The position numbers and the translations under genes are program-made. A stretch of 18,481 bases of DNA from Rikenellaceae bacterium (GTDB lineage Bacteria; Bacteroidota; Bacteroidia; Bacteroidales; UBA932). Positions 1-8,090 of the stretch are shown one piece after another; position 1 is the stretch's first letter; each line of letters begins with the position of its first letter. The DNA lies in NCBI GenBank assembly GCA_900769385.1, contig CAAGGO010000279.1:1-18481 (forward strand), given 5' to 3'. The notes beneath the pieces are model-generated. The model had not been told where the DNA came from. It searched no databases and worked only from the letters and a program-made list of their open reading frames with translations.

Positions 1-918
1 ATCTAAACAAAAGGGGGAAGGCCATATCTTCTGGTATCTTCAGTTACTCCGTGGAAACATAAAGGGGGAGAACTGAAGAAATGGGCAAGGCATCTTCCGT
101 TTCTTTTGAGGACAGTTGCACTTGCGGCAATCATTGTGGCAATTGCACGTCCCCGTTCTTCCTCAAATTTTGAGAGGATAGACACAGAGGGAATTGACAT
201 TGTACTTGCACTGGATGTCTCAACCAGTATGTTGGCAAGGGATTTTAATCCCGACAGAATCGGTGCTGCAAAGGACATTGCAATACAGTTCATTGCAGAG
301 AGGCCTTCAGACAGAATTGGCGTGGTGGTTTTTGCGGGTGAGAGCTATACACAATCTCCACTTACCACAGACAGGGCTACCCTTATAAACCTTTTGAAGG
401 AGGTTGAATGCGGTATAATTGAGGACGGTACGGCAATAGGAAACGGTTTGGCTACAGCTGTTGCCAGATTGAAAGATTCCCAGGCAAAGAGCAGGGTGGT
501 TATCCTCCTTACTGATGGAGTGAACAACTCCGGTGAGATTTCACCGCAGATGGCGGCAGAGATTGCCAAAACATACGGCATAAGGGTGTATACAATTGGA
601 GTAGGAGCTGAAGGTACAGCACCGTATCCGGTTATGACACCGTTTGGCGTGGAAATACAGCAGGTTGAGGTGCAGATTGACGAGGCTTTGCTGAAGGATA
701 TGGCGGTGCTTACTGATGGCAAGTATTTCAGGGCTACCGACAATACCAAGCTGTTGGAAATTTACGGAGAGATCAACAAGATGGAGAAGAACAAGACCCT
801 TGTGGACAGTTTCCCAATTTATCAGGAGCTGTTCATGAAGTATGCCCTTGTGGCTCTTGCGGCAATTGTACTTGAGCTTCTGTTGAGGATGTTTGTTACA
901 AGACAGATTCCGGATTAG
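1..918 (+). CDS. batA: BatA, VWA-domain aerotolerance protein (5' partial, apparent frameshift near the window edge)
   Basis: This is the first von Willebrand A protein of the bat operon, an inner-membrane protein with its VWA domain on the periplasmic side and a role in envelope or oxidative stress tolerance. A membrane helix (about 91-150, ending ARPR) precedes the VWA domain. The metal-binding DxSxS motif is DVSTS at 214-228, and the LLTDG motif lies near 508-522. A C-terminal helix (about 838-885) ends the protein. Family members start with a further helix, so the true start lies left of the window. The homologous frame can be followed back to about position 19 (PYLLVSS at 22-42), but TAA at 4-6 is in that frame. 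A one-base change in the G run at 13-17 would restore an open frame to the edge. TTG at 106 can open the frame but would cut off conserved sequence, so I reject it as the start. The gene ends 66 bases before batB-batC. Confidence 0.88.
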
Positions 919-984
919 TTAACAGGCAGGCGGTTCCGGTGAATTCCGGAGATGACTGCAGGGAAAAGAAAAAAGAAAATTAAG

Positions 985-2814
985 ATGATACATTTTGCAG
1001 AGGGACAATATTTGTTGCTTATACTGCTTATCCCGTTCCTGTTTGTGGGATATGCCCTTTTCCGCAGGGAGAGGAACAGGAAAATTGCAAAGATAGGTTC
1101 GCCTGAGCTTATGGCTGCCCTTATGCCTGCCCGTTCAAAAGCTAAGGGTTGGGTGAGGATTTCATTTTTTGCAGTAGCCTGGTTTTTCTTTGTAATAGGA
1201 TTGGCAAGACCACAGATGGGTGCCAAGATTAAGGAGAGCAACCGTAAGGGTGCAGAGATTATGATTGCACTGGACGTTTCCAACTCAATGCTGGCACAGG
1301 ATTATTCGCCAAACAGGTTGGAGAGGGCAAAACTTGCAATTTCACGCCTTGTGGACAAGTTGCACGGAGACAGGATTGGTCTTATAGTTTTTGCAGGGCA
1401 GTCTTTTGTGCAGCTGCCAATCACCACAGACTATGTTTCAGCCAAGATATTCCTCAATACCATTGGAACAGAGTCTGTTCCGGTGCAGGGTACAGCTTTG
1501 GGAGAGGCCATAAATACTGCTATAAAGAGCTTCAGCAGTGAGGCGCAAATGCAGCAGAACAACAAGGCCATTATACTCATTACTGATGGTGAGAACCACG
1601 AGGATGATCCCGTAGCGGCAGCCAGAATGGCCGCCGAGGTGGGTATAAAGGTTTTCTGTATTGGAGTGGGTTCTCCGGAGGGCAAGCCTATCCCGTACGG
1701 TCCGGACGGGGACCTTATGAAAGACAGGGAAGGAAATATTGTTGTAACCAAACTTGATGAAAAGATTCTGGAGGAGGTTGCCTCTGCAGGTGAAGGTGCC
1801 TATATCAGGGCCGGAAATGCCGAGTTTGGCCTCAATCCTATAATTGATGAACTAAAGCAGCTGGAGGAGCAGCAGTTCAGGTCTATAGTTTTTGAAGATT
1901 TTGAAGAACAGTATATGTATTTCTTTGCAATAGCATTGGTATTTTTCCTATTGGAGTTCCTTGTCGGGAATAAAAGGGTAGGCAAGAAGATGTTTGCAGT
2001 GGTTTTGCTGCTTATGGTTTCTGCAGTTTCCTCTTATGCCCAGGTTGACAAGAAGGAGATAAGGAAAGGTAACAGACTTTTCAAGGAGGGCAACTATAAG
2101 GAGGCGGAGGTTGAGTACCGCAAGGCCCTTATAAAGGATTCCCTTTCGTTGGCGGGCAATTACAATCTGGCAAATGTTATGATGCAGCAGGAGGATGCTG
2201 CCAATGCGGAGCTGATTTATGCCAAATTGGGTGATACAATTTCCAAGCTGCCCCAGGAGGTGGACTGGAAGAATAATTCTGTAAAGGTTGACAAGAAAAA
2301 TACCCTTGCTCCCGATTATTATCATAATTTGGGAAACTCTTTCCTTGCGCAGAAGAGGTATCAGGAGGCTGTTGATGCTTACAAGAATGCCTTGAGGAGA
2401 AATCCTGGTGACAATGAGACAAGGGAGAACTACATTTATGCCAAGAAGAAACTGGAGGATGGCCAGAATCAGAACCAGCAGCAACAACAGCAGCAGGACC
2501 AGAATCAGCAGAACCAGGATCAGCAGCAGAATCAGGACCAGCAGAACAATGACCAGAATCAGGACCAGAATAATGACCAGAACAAGAATAATGATCAGAA
2601 TCAGGACCAGAATAATGACCAGAACAATAATCCCGACAATAACAGGCAGGATCAACAGAATAAGCCTCAGAATGGACAGCAGCCGAAGATAAGTCCTCAG
2701 GCGGCTGAGCAGATGCTGCAGGCTATGCAGGAGAAGGAGAACCGGACTCAGGAGAAGGTTAAGGAGGAGAAGGCAAAGGCCCTCAAATCAAAACAGAAGG
2801 AGAAGAACTGGTAA
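985..2814 (+). CDS. batB/batC: BatB-BatC fusion protein (VWA domain plus TPR and Q/N-rich tail)
   Basis: Two bat genes are joined in one frame of 609 residues. Residues 1-335 are BatB: an N-terminal helix, a second helix ending ARPQ, a VWA domain with MIDAS DVSNS (D97 onward) and ITDGEN, and a closing helix at about 310-327. Residues from 336 are BatC: M336 (ATG at 1990) begins a hydrophobic stretch ending SSYAQ that looks like the old BatC signal peptide. TPR-like repeats follow at about 357-389 and 444-477, then a Q/N/D-rich tract, and a basic C-terminus ending KNW that resembles BatC proteins. I chose ATG 985 (MIHFAEGQYLL) because BatB proteins begin this way. ATG 952 would add 11 mostly basic residues. 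No stop separates the halves. The retained signal-like segment may now be a membrane anchor, leaving the TPR part periplasmic. Separate translation of BatC from 1990 is also possible. Confidence 0.9.
   Translation: MIHFAEGQYLLLILLIPFLFVGYALFRRERNRKIAKIGSPELMAALMPARSKAKGWVRISFFAVAWFFFVIGLARPQMGAKIKESNRKGAEIMIALDVSNSMLAQDYSPNRLERAKLAISRLVDKLHGDRIGLIVFAGQSFVQLPITTDYVSAKIFLNTIGTESVPVQGTALGEAINTAIKSFSSEAQMQQNNKAIILITDGENHEDDPVAAARMAAEVGIKVFCIGVGSPEGKPIPYGPDGDLMKDREGNIVVTKLDEKILEEVASAGEGAYIRAGNAEFGLNPIIDELKQLEEQQFRSIVFEDFEEQYMYFFAIALVFFLLEFLVGNKRVGKKMFAVVLLLMVSAVSSYAQVDKKEIRKGNRLFKEGNYKEAEVEYRKALIKDSLSLAGNYNLANVMMQQEDAANAELIYAKLGDTISKLPQEVDWKNNSVKVDKKNTLAPDYYHNLGNSFLAQKRYQEAVDAYKNALRRNPGDNETRENYIYAKKKLEDGQNQNQQQQQQQDQNQQNQDQQQNQDQQNNDQNQDQNNDQNKNNDQNQDQNNDQNNNPDNNRQDQQNKPQNGQQPKISPQAAEQMLQAMQEKENRTQEKVKEEKAKALKSKQKEKNW
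2464..2688 (+). repeat. Low-complexity Q/N/D codon tract with a 42-nt tandem period
   Basis: This stretch of the batB-batC gene is built almost entirely from CAG, AAT/AAC and GAC/GAT codons and encodes a Q/N/D-rich linker. It contains an exact 32-nt direct repeat at 2554-2585 and 2596-2627, which gives a 42-nt (14-codon) period and keeps the frame. The linker separates the TPR repeats from the conserved basic C-terminus. Copy number could vary between strains without breaking the frame. Confidence 0.85.
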
Positions 2815-2849
2815 TCGGGTTGTTTTAACAGAGAAAAAACTAGACAGAG

Positions 2850-4691
2850 ATGAGATATTTGAAGAAGGTGTTTCTGGCAATGTTGCTTATGGTAGGGTAT
2901 ACTGCCTTTGCACAGAACACTTTTACAGTAGATGCCCCAAGGGTAGTTGGGCAAGATGAGATATTCAGGGTTGTATTTACAGCAAACGGCGAGATTGAGA
3001 GTTTTACCAACCCTCAGGTAACAGGTGCCGAGATTCTTGCGGGACCGTCCCCTTCACGTATGCAGAGTACACAGATTATCAACGGACAGCGCAGCGAGCG
3101 TCTGGAGATAAGTTATACCTTTATTCTAAGGCCAACAGGAGAGGGTGTTGCAAAGATTGGCGCGGCCACTGCAACAATAGGGGGCAAGAGTTACTCTACA
3201 AATGAACTCTCAATAGAAGTTGTAAAGGGAGAGTCGCAGCAGAGCGGCAACCAGCAGCAGCAAGGGGGTGCGGGGGGCAACGCCCAGGCCCAGCAGAGAA
3301 CCTCTACAGGTGAGGTATCTTCTAAGGATGTGTTCCTTAAACTCTCTTTCAGCAAGAATAAGGTGGTTAAAGGGGAACCTATCATTGCAACCCTCAAACT
3401 ATATACAAGAGTTCCTATTGCAGGGTTTGAGGATATCAAGTTCCCTGTATTCAACGGATTCTGGAGTCAGGAGATTGAGACTCCTCAGAACATAAATTTT
3501 GTAAGGGAGAATGTGGACAACCAGATATACAACTCTGCGGTGTTGCGCAAGTATATGCTGTTGCCGCAGCAGACAGGTGACATTGCAGTAAAACCGGCGG
3601 AGATGATTTGTCAGGTGCAGGTAAGGACATCTTACAGCGGGGGCAGATCAATCTTTGATGATTTCTTTGACTCAGGATACCAGGTGGTAAAGAAAAGGGT
3701 AAGTTCTGCAGAGAGTACAATTAAGGTTTCACCTCTTCCGGCTGGAGCACCTGCTTCATTCGGACAGGGTGTGGGAAATTTCTCGCTTAAGGTTAATTTG
3801 AGCAGGGACAGTGTTAAGGCGCACGAGGCAGGTTCCCTAATTGTAACCGTTGAGGGCAGCGGTAACCTTAACCTTATAGAGACTCCAAATGTGGAATTGC
3901 CTGCAGATTTTGAACTGTATGATGTTAAGACATCAAATAACTATTCATACGGAAACAACGGTATCCAAGGAAGCAAAACATTTGAGTATCCGTTTATTCC
4001 AAGAAGTGAGGGGGTATTTGAGGTGCCTCCGGTAGAGTACAGCTACTATGATATAAAGAGCGGCAAATATGTAACGTTAAAGAGTTTGCCTGTGGAGATA
4101 AAGGTGTCAAAAGGGGACGGTCAGGTAACTTCCGGTACTTTGATGCAGGGTATCTCAAAACAGGCTGTAGCAAACCTTGGTGAGGATATAAGATATATCC
4201 AGCAAGGTGGGGCAGGACTGGTTTCAAAGGGCAAGTTCTTTGTTGGCAGTGCAGGTTTCTTTATTGCCATTGCCCTTGTAGCGGCAATATATGCAGCACT
4301 TTATTTTGCACTGCAGAAGAGAGCCAAGCTTAAAGGGGATGTGGTGCGTACCAGGAACAGGAAGGCCAATAAAGTTGCCAAGAAAAGGCTCAAGCTGGCA
4401 GAACAGTATATGCAGCAGAATCTGAGGGCTCCATTCTATGAGGAGATGCACAAGGCATTGTTGGGTTATTTGAGTGACAAGCTTGCAATACAGTTTGCAG
4501 ATATGCAGCGTGAGACCATTGTTGAAACTATGCAGGGCAAAGGGGTATCTGAAGCAAATATTGCAGACTTTATGCAAGTACTTGAGGATTGTGAAATGGC
4601 CCGTTATTCAATGGGCGGGGGTGCCGGCGAGATGCCTGCGCAGTATGAAAAGGCAATTTCAGTAATTTCTAATCTTGAGGGGGAGTTGTAA
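2850..4691 (+). CDS. batD: BatD, oxygen-tolerance family protein
   Basis: This is the BatD member of the operon, 613 residues, predicted to be exported and anchored to the inner membrane with most of its mass in the periplasm. A signal peptide covers residues 1-21 (cleavage after AFA). β-rich domains follow, typical of BatD, with an early segment resembling the family start (FTVDAPRVVGQDEIFRV). A Q/G/A-rich linker lies at about residues 127-150. A transmembrane helix lies at about 465-490, followed by a basic cytoplasmic tail of about 120 residues. ATG 2850 gives the signal peptide directly. The gene starts 35 bases after batB-batC and its stop lies one base before batE, so the genes are very likely co-transcribed. 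The role is inferred from family and operon; no catalytic motif is evident. Confidence 0.9.
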   Translation: MRYLKKVFLAMLLMVGYTAFAQNTFTVDAPRVVGQDEIFRVVFTANGEIESFTNPQVTGAEILAGPSPSRMQSTQIINGQRSERLEISYTFILRPTGEGVAKIGAATATIGGKSYSTNELSIEVVKGESQQSGNQQQQGGAGGNAQAQQRTSTGEVSSKDVFLKLSFSKNKVVKGEPIIATLKLYTRVPIAGFEDIKFPVFNGFWSQEIETPQNINFVRENVDNQIYNSAVLRKYMLLPQQTGDIAVKPAEMICQVQVRTSYSGGRSIFDDFFDSGYQVVKKRVSSAESTIKVSPLPAGAPASFGQGVGNFSLKVNLSRDSVKAHEAGSLIVTVEGSGNLNLIETPNVELPADFELYDVKTSNNYSYGNNGIQGSKTFEYPFIPRSEGVFEVPPVEYSYYDIKSGKYVTLKSLPVEIKVSKGDGQVTSGTLMQGISKQAVANLGEDIRYIQQGGAGLVSKGKFFVGSAGFFIAIALVAAIYAALYFALQKRAKLKGDVVRTRNRKANKVAKKRLKLAEQYMQQNLRAPFYEEMHKALLGYLSDKLAIQFADMQRETIVETMQGKGVSEANIADFMQVLEDCEMARYSMGGGAGEMPAQYEKAISVISNLEGEL

Positions 4692-4692
4692 A

Positions 4693-5457
4693 ATGAGAAA
4701 TATGTTAAAATATGTTTTTGCAGCCGTTTTTATGGCTTTTTCTGTTGCAGCTTCAGCCCAGACAGATGCGCAGTTATGGAATAGTGCAAATGATGCCTAT
4801 TCAATGGGACAATATGAGAGTGCCTTTAATGATTATCTTAAGATTGAGGAGAGCGGCAAGCACTCATACAAGCTCTATTACAATATGGGAAATGCCTGTT
4901 ACAAGATGGGAAACAACGGCAAGGCAATCCTTTATTATGAGAAGGCTTTGAAACTCAATCCTGCAGGTGAGGATGCAAAGATAAATATGCAGATAGCAAA
5001 ACTGCAGACACTTGACAAAATAGAGGTTGTTCCTGAATTCATCCTCTCTACCTGGATAAAGGATATAAGGAATATGCTTTCATCAAACGGTTGGGCATAC
5101 ATTTCAATAGCATTGTTTGCCGTAACGGCTCTTCTTATGCTGCTGTTCAAATTTGCCCCTACCACAGGACAGCGCAAATTCTCTTTTGTCCTTGCGTGTG
5201 TTGTATTCCTGTTTGCAATCTTTGCAGTGCTTTTTGCCGTAAGTTTGAGGGCAAATGCCAATAGCCAGGACCAGGCAATTGTAATGGTTCCTGTAAGCAA
5301 TGTGAAGAGTGCTCCAAATGCAACCGGAAACAACCTTTTCATCCTGCACGAAGGTTCAAAAGTTGAAATACTTGAACAGGCCGGCAAATGGTGCCGTGTG
5401 GAGATTTCAGACGGAAGACAAGGGTGGATATTGGAAGGAGATGTAGAAGTAATATAA
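4693..5457 (+). CDS. batE: BatE, TPR and SH3-like domain protein
   Basis: This is the last gene of the bat operon, 254 residues. A signal peptide covers residues 1-22 (ASA before Q23). TPR repeats follow at about 25-105 (for example YKLYYNMGNACYKMGNNGKA). Two membrane helices lie at about 134-155 and 164-188. A C-terminal bacterial SH3-like domain occupies about 197-254 (VKSAPNATGNNLFILHEGS, then WCRVEISDGRQGWI). The start at ATG 4693 sits one base after the batD stop, with GAGGGGGAG just upstream inside batD as a possible Shine-Dalgarno site. ATG 4702 is an alternative. SH3-like domains of this type often bind peptides or cell-wall material. Here the domain probably faces the periplasm, given two helices after the exported TPR part. 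Confidence 0.9.
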   Translation: MRNMLKYVFAAVFMAFSVAASAQTDAQLWNSANDAYSMGQYESAFNDYLKIEESGKHSYKLYYNMGNACYKMGNNGKAILYYEKALKLNPAGEDAKINMQIAKLQTLDKIEVVPEFILSTWIKDIRNMLSSNGWAYISIALFAVTALLMLLFKFAPTTGQRKFSFVLACVVFLFAIFAVLFAVSLRANANSQDQAIVMVPVSNVKSAPNATGNNLFILHEGSKVEILEQAGKWCRVEISDGRQGWILEGDVEVI

Positions 5458-5480
5458 TAGAGGTTTGTTATCTGTATAAA

Positions 5481-5515
5481 GCAAGAGGTTGGCATTGCCA
5501 ACCTCTTGCTTTTTT
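5481..5515 (+). terminator. Rho-independent terminator of the bat operon
   Basis: A perfect 13-bp stem, GCAAGAGGTTGGC at 5481-5493, pairs with 5497-5509 around a 3-nt loop and is followed by six T (5510-5515). It lies 23 bases after the batE stop. On the minus strand it sits just after the stop codon of the decayed dehydrogenase (5514-5516), so it probably served both converging genes. Confidence 0.9.
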
Positions 5516-6050
5516 ACAGGCTCCAGTATCCGAACCTGGATATCTTTCCTTTGTATTTTCCCTTGATGTCTACAAGTATACCGTCGGGAGTAAGGTATTC
5601 CGAAAAATCCTCCTCCGTAAGGTGTGCATATTCATTGTGCGATACAGCTGCTATTACAGCCTGATATTTGCCGGATGGGGCAGAGGCCATCTTTATGCCG
5701 TATTCCTATTCCACCTTTGCAGTGGCCTCCAACCAAACCAGGATAGAATTTAAGGAAGTTCCATTTTGTACCGGCTGCCTCAAGCACATCATAGATATTT
5801 ATTCCCATACGGTTGAAAATAAAAGTCTTTATTGAATTTCATTCCCGACAATTTCCCTACCGGCAAAAGCCTCTGCATCAAGTTCTCTGCTTGGGTCTAT
5901 TCCTTTCTCAAGCAATTCATTGTTGTTTTTGTTTATATCAAAACCTATAACCTTGAAGTTTTTTGCCAGTTCCAGCGCCAAAGGCAGTCCCACATACCCC
6001 AAACCTATTACGGCAATGCTGCCGCCCTTATTTTCCAATTTACTGTACAT
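5514..6050 (-). pseudogene. Decayed nucleotide-sugar dehydrogenase (UDP-sugar/UDP-GlcNAc-type 6-dehydrogenase) with two internal deletions
   Basis: Three islands remain in the correct order on the minus strand. At 6050 down to about 5840 there is an intact N-terminal Rossmann start with the NAD-binding motif GLGYVGLPLALELAK and FKVIGFDIN. At about 5815-5720 the central part reads [17 protein letters not shown], then [16 protein letters not shown], which includes the conserved GGHC region near the catalytic cysteine of this family. At about 5695-5514 the C-terminus reads [30 protein letters not shown] and finally YWSL before TAA. The islands lie in different frames and total about 540 bp, while the family gene is about 1.3 kb, so most of the middle is missing. 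A relic upstream box TAACTTTTG may lie at 6082-6074. Intact relatives oxidise UDP-sugars for capsule or O-antigen synthesis. This copy cannot make an active enzyme. Confidence 0.85.
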
Positions 6051-6093
6051 ATTCCTGTTCTCTTTATAAAGCCCAAAAGTTAGAAAAAATAAC

Positions 6094-6101
6094 TAAATTT
6101 G
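6094..6101 (+). promoter_or_regulatory. Bacteroidota -7 promoter box TAAATTTG
   Basis: TAAATTTG matches the Bacteroidota -7 consensus TAnnTTTG exactly. It lies 36 bases before the preferred start (ATG 6138) of the phosphoesterase/β-propeller gene. Transcription would begin around 6107, which makes the upstream in-frame ATG at 6114 and TTG at 6099 poor starts. I see no clear -33 TTTG at the expected distance. Confidence 0.55.
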
Positions 6102-6137
6102 TTGCTTACACAAATGACAAACCAAAAATTAAACTAT

Positions 6138-8051
6138 ATGTTAAAGAGTATCAGAAAAAAATGTTCAATGCTTGTGGCTGCAGTGCTTGTGGCATTTGCA
6201 GCACAGGCACAAGATTTCTCGTTTGCCTATCTCTCAGATATCCACATTTCGGTGGGAGGGACATCTGTTGACGCGGCAAAAACCTGCGTTGCAGACATCA
6301 ACAAACAGAAAGGGCTCTCTTTTGCAATTTTTGCAGGAGACATTACAGAGTTCGGCTCAGATGAGGAGATAAAGCTTGCCAAAGAGATTTTTGATGAGCT
6401 TACCATCCCTTATTACATTGTGGCAGGTAACCACGATGCCAAATGGTCCGAGAGCGGATGCAACACATTCCTTGAGGTATTCGGCTATGAGATGTTTGAT
6501 TTTGAGAAAGACGGAATCCGTTTCCTTGGCTGCAACAGCGGCCCCAATATGAGAATGGCCCCTGCCCTTGTACCAAGGGAGACTATTGTATGGCTAGATT
6601 CCCTTTCAAAGGAGATTGACCCTGCACAGCCTCTTATCTTCATTAACCACTATCCAATGGATACATCTGTATTGAATTATACACAGGTATTGGATTGCCT
6701 CAAGAATATGAATACCCAGCTTATCATGAACGGCCACTGGCACGTTGACAGGGCTATGGAGTATGAGGGAATCCCCGGAGTAATTGGCCGCTCAACCCAG
6801 AAAGCAGGCAAACGTGGTCCTGGATACAACATTGTTAAGGTAAAAGGCTCTACAATCACCTTCTCTGAGAGAGTTGCGGATCCTCAAATTACAGACAAGC
6901 CTTGGTTCACACTCAGAATGAGTGAGGGCAAACCATACAAGACAAACATTGAATACCCAAGACCTGATTTCTCAATGAATGACAGCTGGCCAAATGTAAA
7001 ACAGGTATGGAGAAGGGCAGACAATACAGATATTGGAGCTGCTGCAATTCAGAGCGGAAAATATGTAGTATACGCAAATACATCGGGAACAGTATATGCA
7101 CTTGATGCGGCTACCGGTGCAGAACTTTGGAAATACAAGACAGGAGGAAAGATTTTCTCAACCCCTGCCGTTTACGGAAAAGGTGACGGTGCATCTGTAA
7201 TCATCGGTTCTTGCGACACCTATATCTACTCTTTGAACATTAAGAGCGGAAAGGTTAACTGGAAATACAAATGCGGCAAATCTGTATTGGGATCACCAAC
7301 AATATACGGCGGCAAAGTATATATAGGTGCTTCAGACCATACATTCCGTGCCCTGAATGCCAAAACAGGAAAACTTGTATGGGAGAACAAAGATGTCAAA
7401 GGCTTCATTGAGTCAAAACCGTTTGTTGATGTAGAGCAGGTTGTAATTGGAGACTGGGCAAACCGCCTTTATTCATTCAACCCTTCAAACGGAAAACTTC
7501 AGTGGGAGTGGCAGGTTAAAGGGAGCAGAATGCTATCACCTGCAGCTGTATGGCCAATCAAGGCCAACGGCAACATCATCTTTGCAACCCCGGAAAGGGT
7601 AACATACGGTTTGGATGCCAAAACCGGAAAACAGCTTTGGAGAATCCGTGGCGGACGTGAATCTGTAGGCCTTTCACCGGACGGGCAGCACTATTATGTA
7701 AAAGTGATGAAGGATTCTGTATACGCATACTCTACCAAAATGGCGGCAGTGGCTTCCCAGATGCAGAAAATGAAAATGGGTCCACAGAAGAAATGGGGTT
7801 CAAATGCCGAGTTCGGGTATGAAATTGCACCAACCCCAATCACATCGGTTCCTTACGGCGGCAAAGAGAACAAAGGGCTTGTATTTGTTCCAACAGACAA
7901 AGGAAACATCATAGCACTTAACCATACAGACGGTTCAATTGCGTGGAAACATAAAGTTTCATTTGCACTCATCAACTACATCCAGCCATTGGAGGGCAAC
8001 AGATTGCTTGTAAGCACAATGGACGGAATAGTTACTGTTCTGGAATACTGA
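6138..8051 (+). CDS. Exported calcineurin-like metallophosphoesterase with C-terminal PQQ-type β-propeller
   Basis: This 637-residue protein has two parts. A signal peptide (about residues 1-24, ending AAQA) indicates export. The calcineurin-like phosphoesterase domain follows, with the metal-binding set DIH (D34, H36), GD (G67-D68), GNHD (97-100), INHYP and GHWH. From about residue 295 there are repeated blades of the PQQ or WD-like type (VYALDAATGAELWKYKTGG, SLNIKSGKVNWKYKCGK, ALNAKTGKLVWENK), forming a β-propeller. I chose ATG 6138 over ATG 6114 and TTG 6099 because it gives a normal signal peptide and fits the promoter box at 6094-6101. The substrate is unknown; periplasmic or surface phosphoesters or nucleotides are possible. 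The gene is monocistronic, with a terminator directly after it, and converges on the sirtuin gene. Confidence 0.88.
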   Translation: MLKSIRKKCSMLVAAVLVAFAAQAQDFSFAYLSDIHISVGGTSVDAAKTCVADINKQKGLSFAIFAGDITEFGSDEEIKLAKEIFDELTIPYYIVAGNHDAKWSESGCNTFLEVFGYEMFDFEKDGIRFLGCNSGPNMRMAPALVPRETIVWLDSLSKEIDPAQPLIFINHYPMDTSVLNYTQVLDCLKNMNTQLIMNGHWHVDRAMEYEGIPGVIGRSTQKAGKRGPGYNIVKVKGSTITFSERVADPQITDKPWFTLRMSEGKPYKTNIEYPRPDFSMNDSWPNVKQVWRRADNTDIGAAAIQSGKYVVYANTSGTVYALDAATGAELWKYKTGGKIFSTPAVYGKGDGASVIIGSCDTYIYSLNIKSGKVNWKYKCGKSVLGSPTIYGGKVYIGASDHTFRALNAKTGKLVWENKDVKGFIESKPFVDVEQVVIGDWANRLYSFNPSNGKLQWEWQVKGSRMLSPAAVWPIKANGNIIFATPERVTYGLDAKTGKQLWRIRGGRESVGLSPDGQHYYVKVMKDSVYAYSTKMAAVASQMQKMKMGPQKKWGSNAEFGYEIAPTPITSVPYGGKENKGLVFVPTDKGNIIALNHTDGSIAWKHKVSFALINYIQPLEGNRLLVSTMDGIVTVLEY

Positions 8052-8052
8052 T

Positions 8053-8090
8053 AACGGAAGAGGTTGGCCCGCGGCCAACCTCTTTGCGTT
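8053..8090. terminator. Bidirectional hairpin terminator between converging genes
   Basis: An 11-bp perfect stem, AGAGGTTGGCC at 8059-8069, pairs with 8073-8083 around loop CGC. An outer AACG (8053-8056) can pair with CGTT (8087-8090). The element fills the gap between the phosphoesterase stop (8051) and the sirtuin stop (8089). Its T tracts are short on both strands. The stem sequence is nearly the same as that of the terminator at 5481-5515. Confidence 0.7.

Noticed and set aside
1948..2655. Long open frame on the minus strand opposite batB-batC, rich in Leu, Ile and Val
   Set aside because: It is the mirror of CAG/AAT/GAC-rich codons of the real gene. The apparent hydrophobicity is a by-product of the Q/N/D tract.
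2464..2688. The Q/N repeat tract as a CRISPR-like array
   Set aside because: The repeats are in-frame codon repeats within a gene, with no unique spacers.
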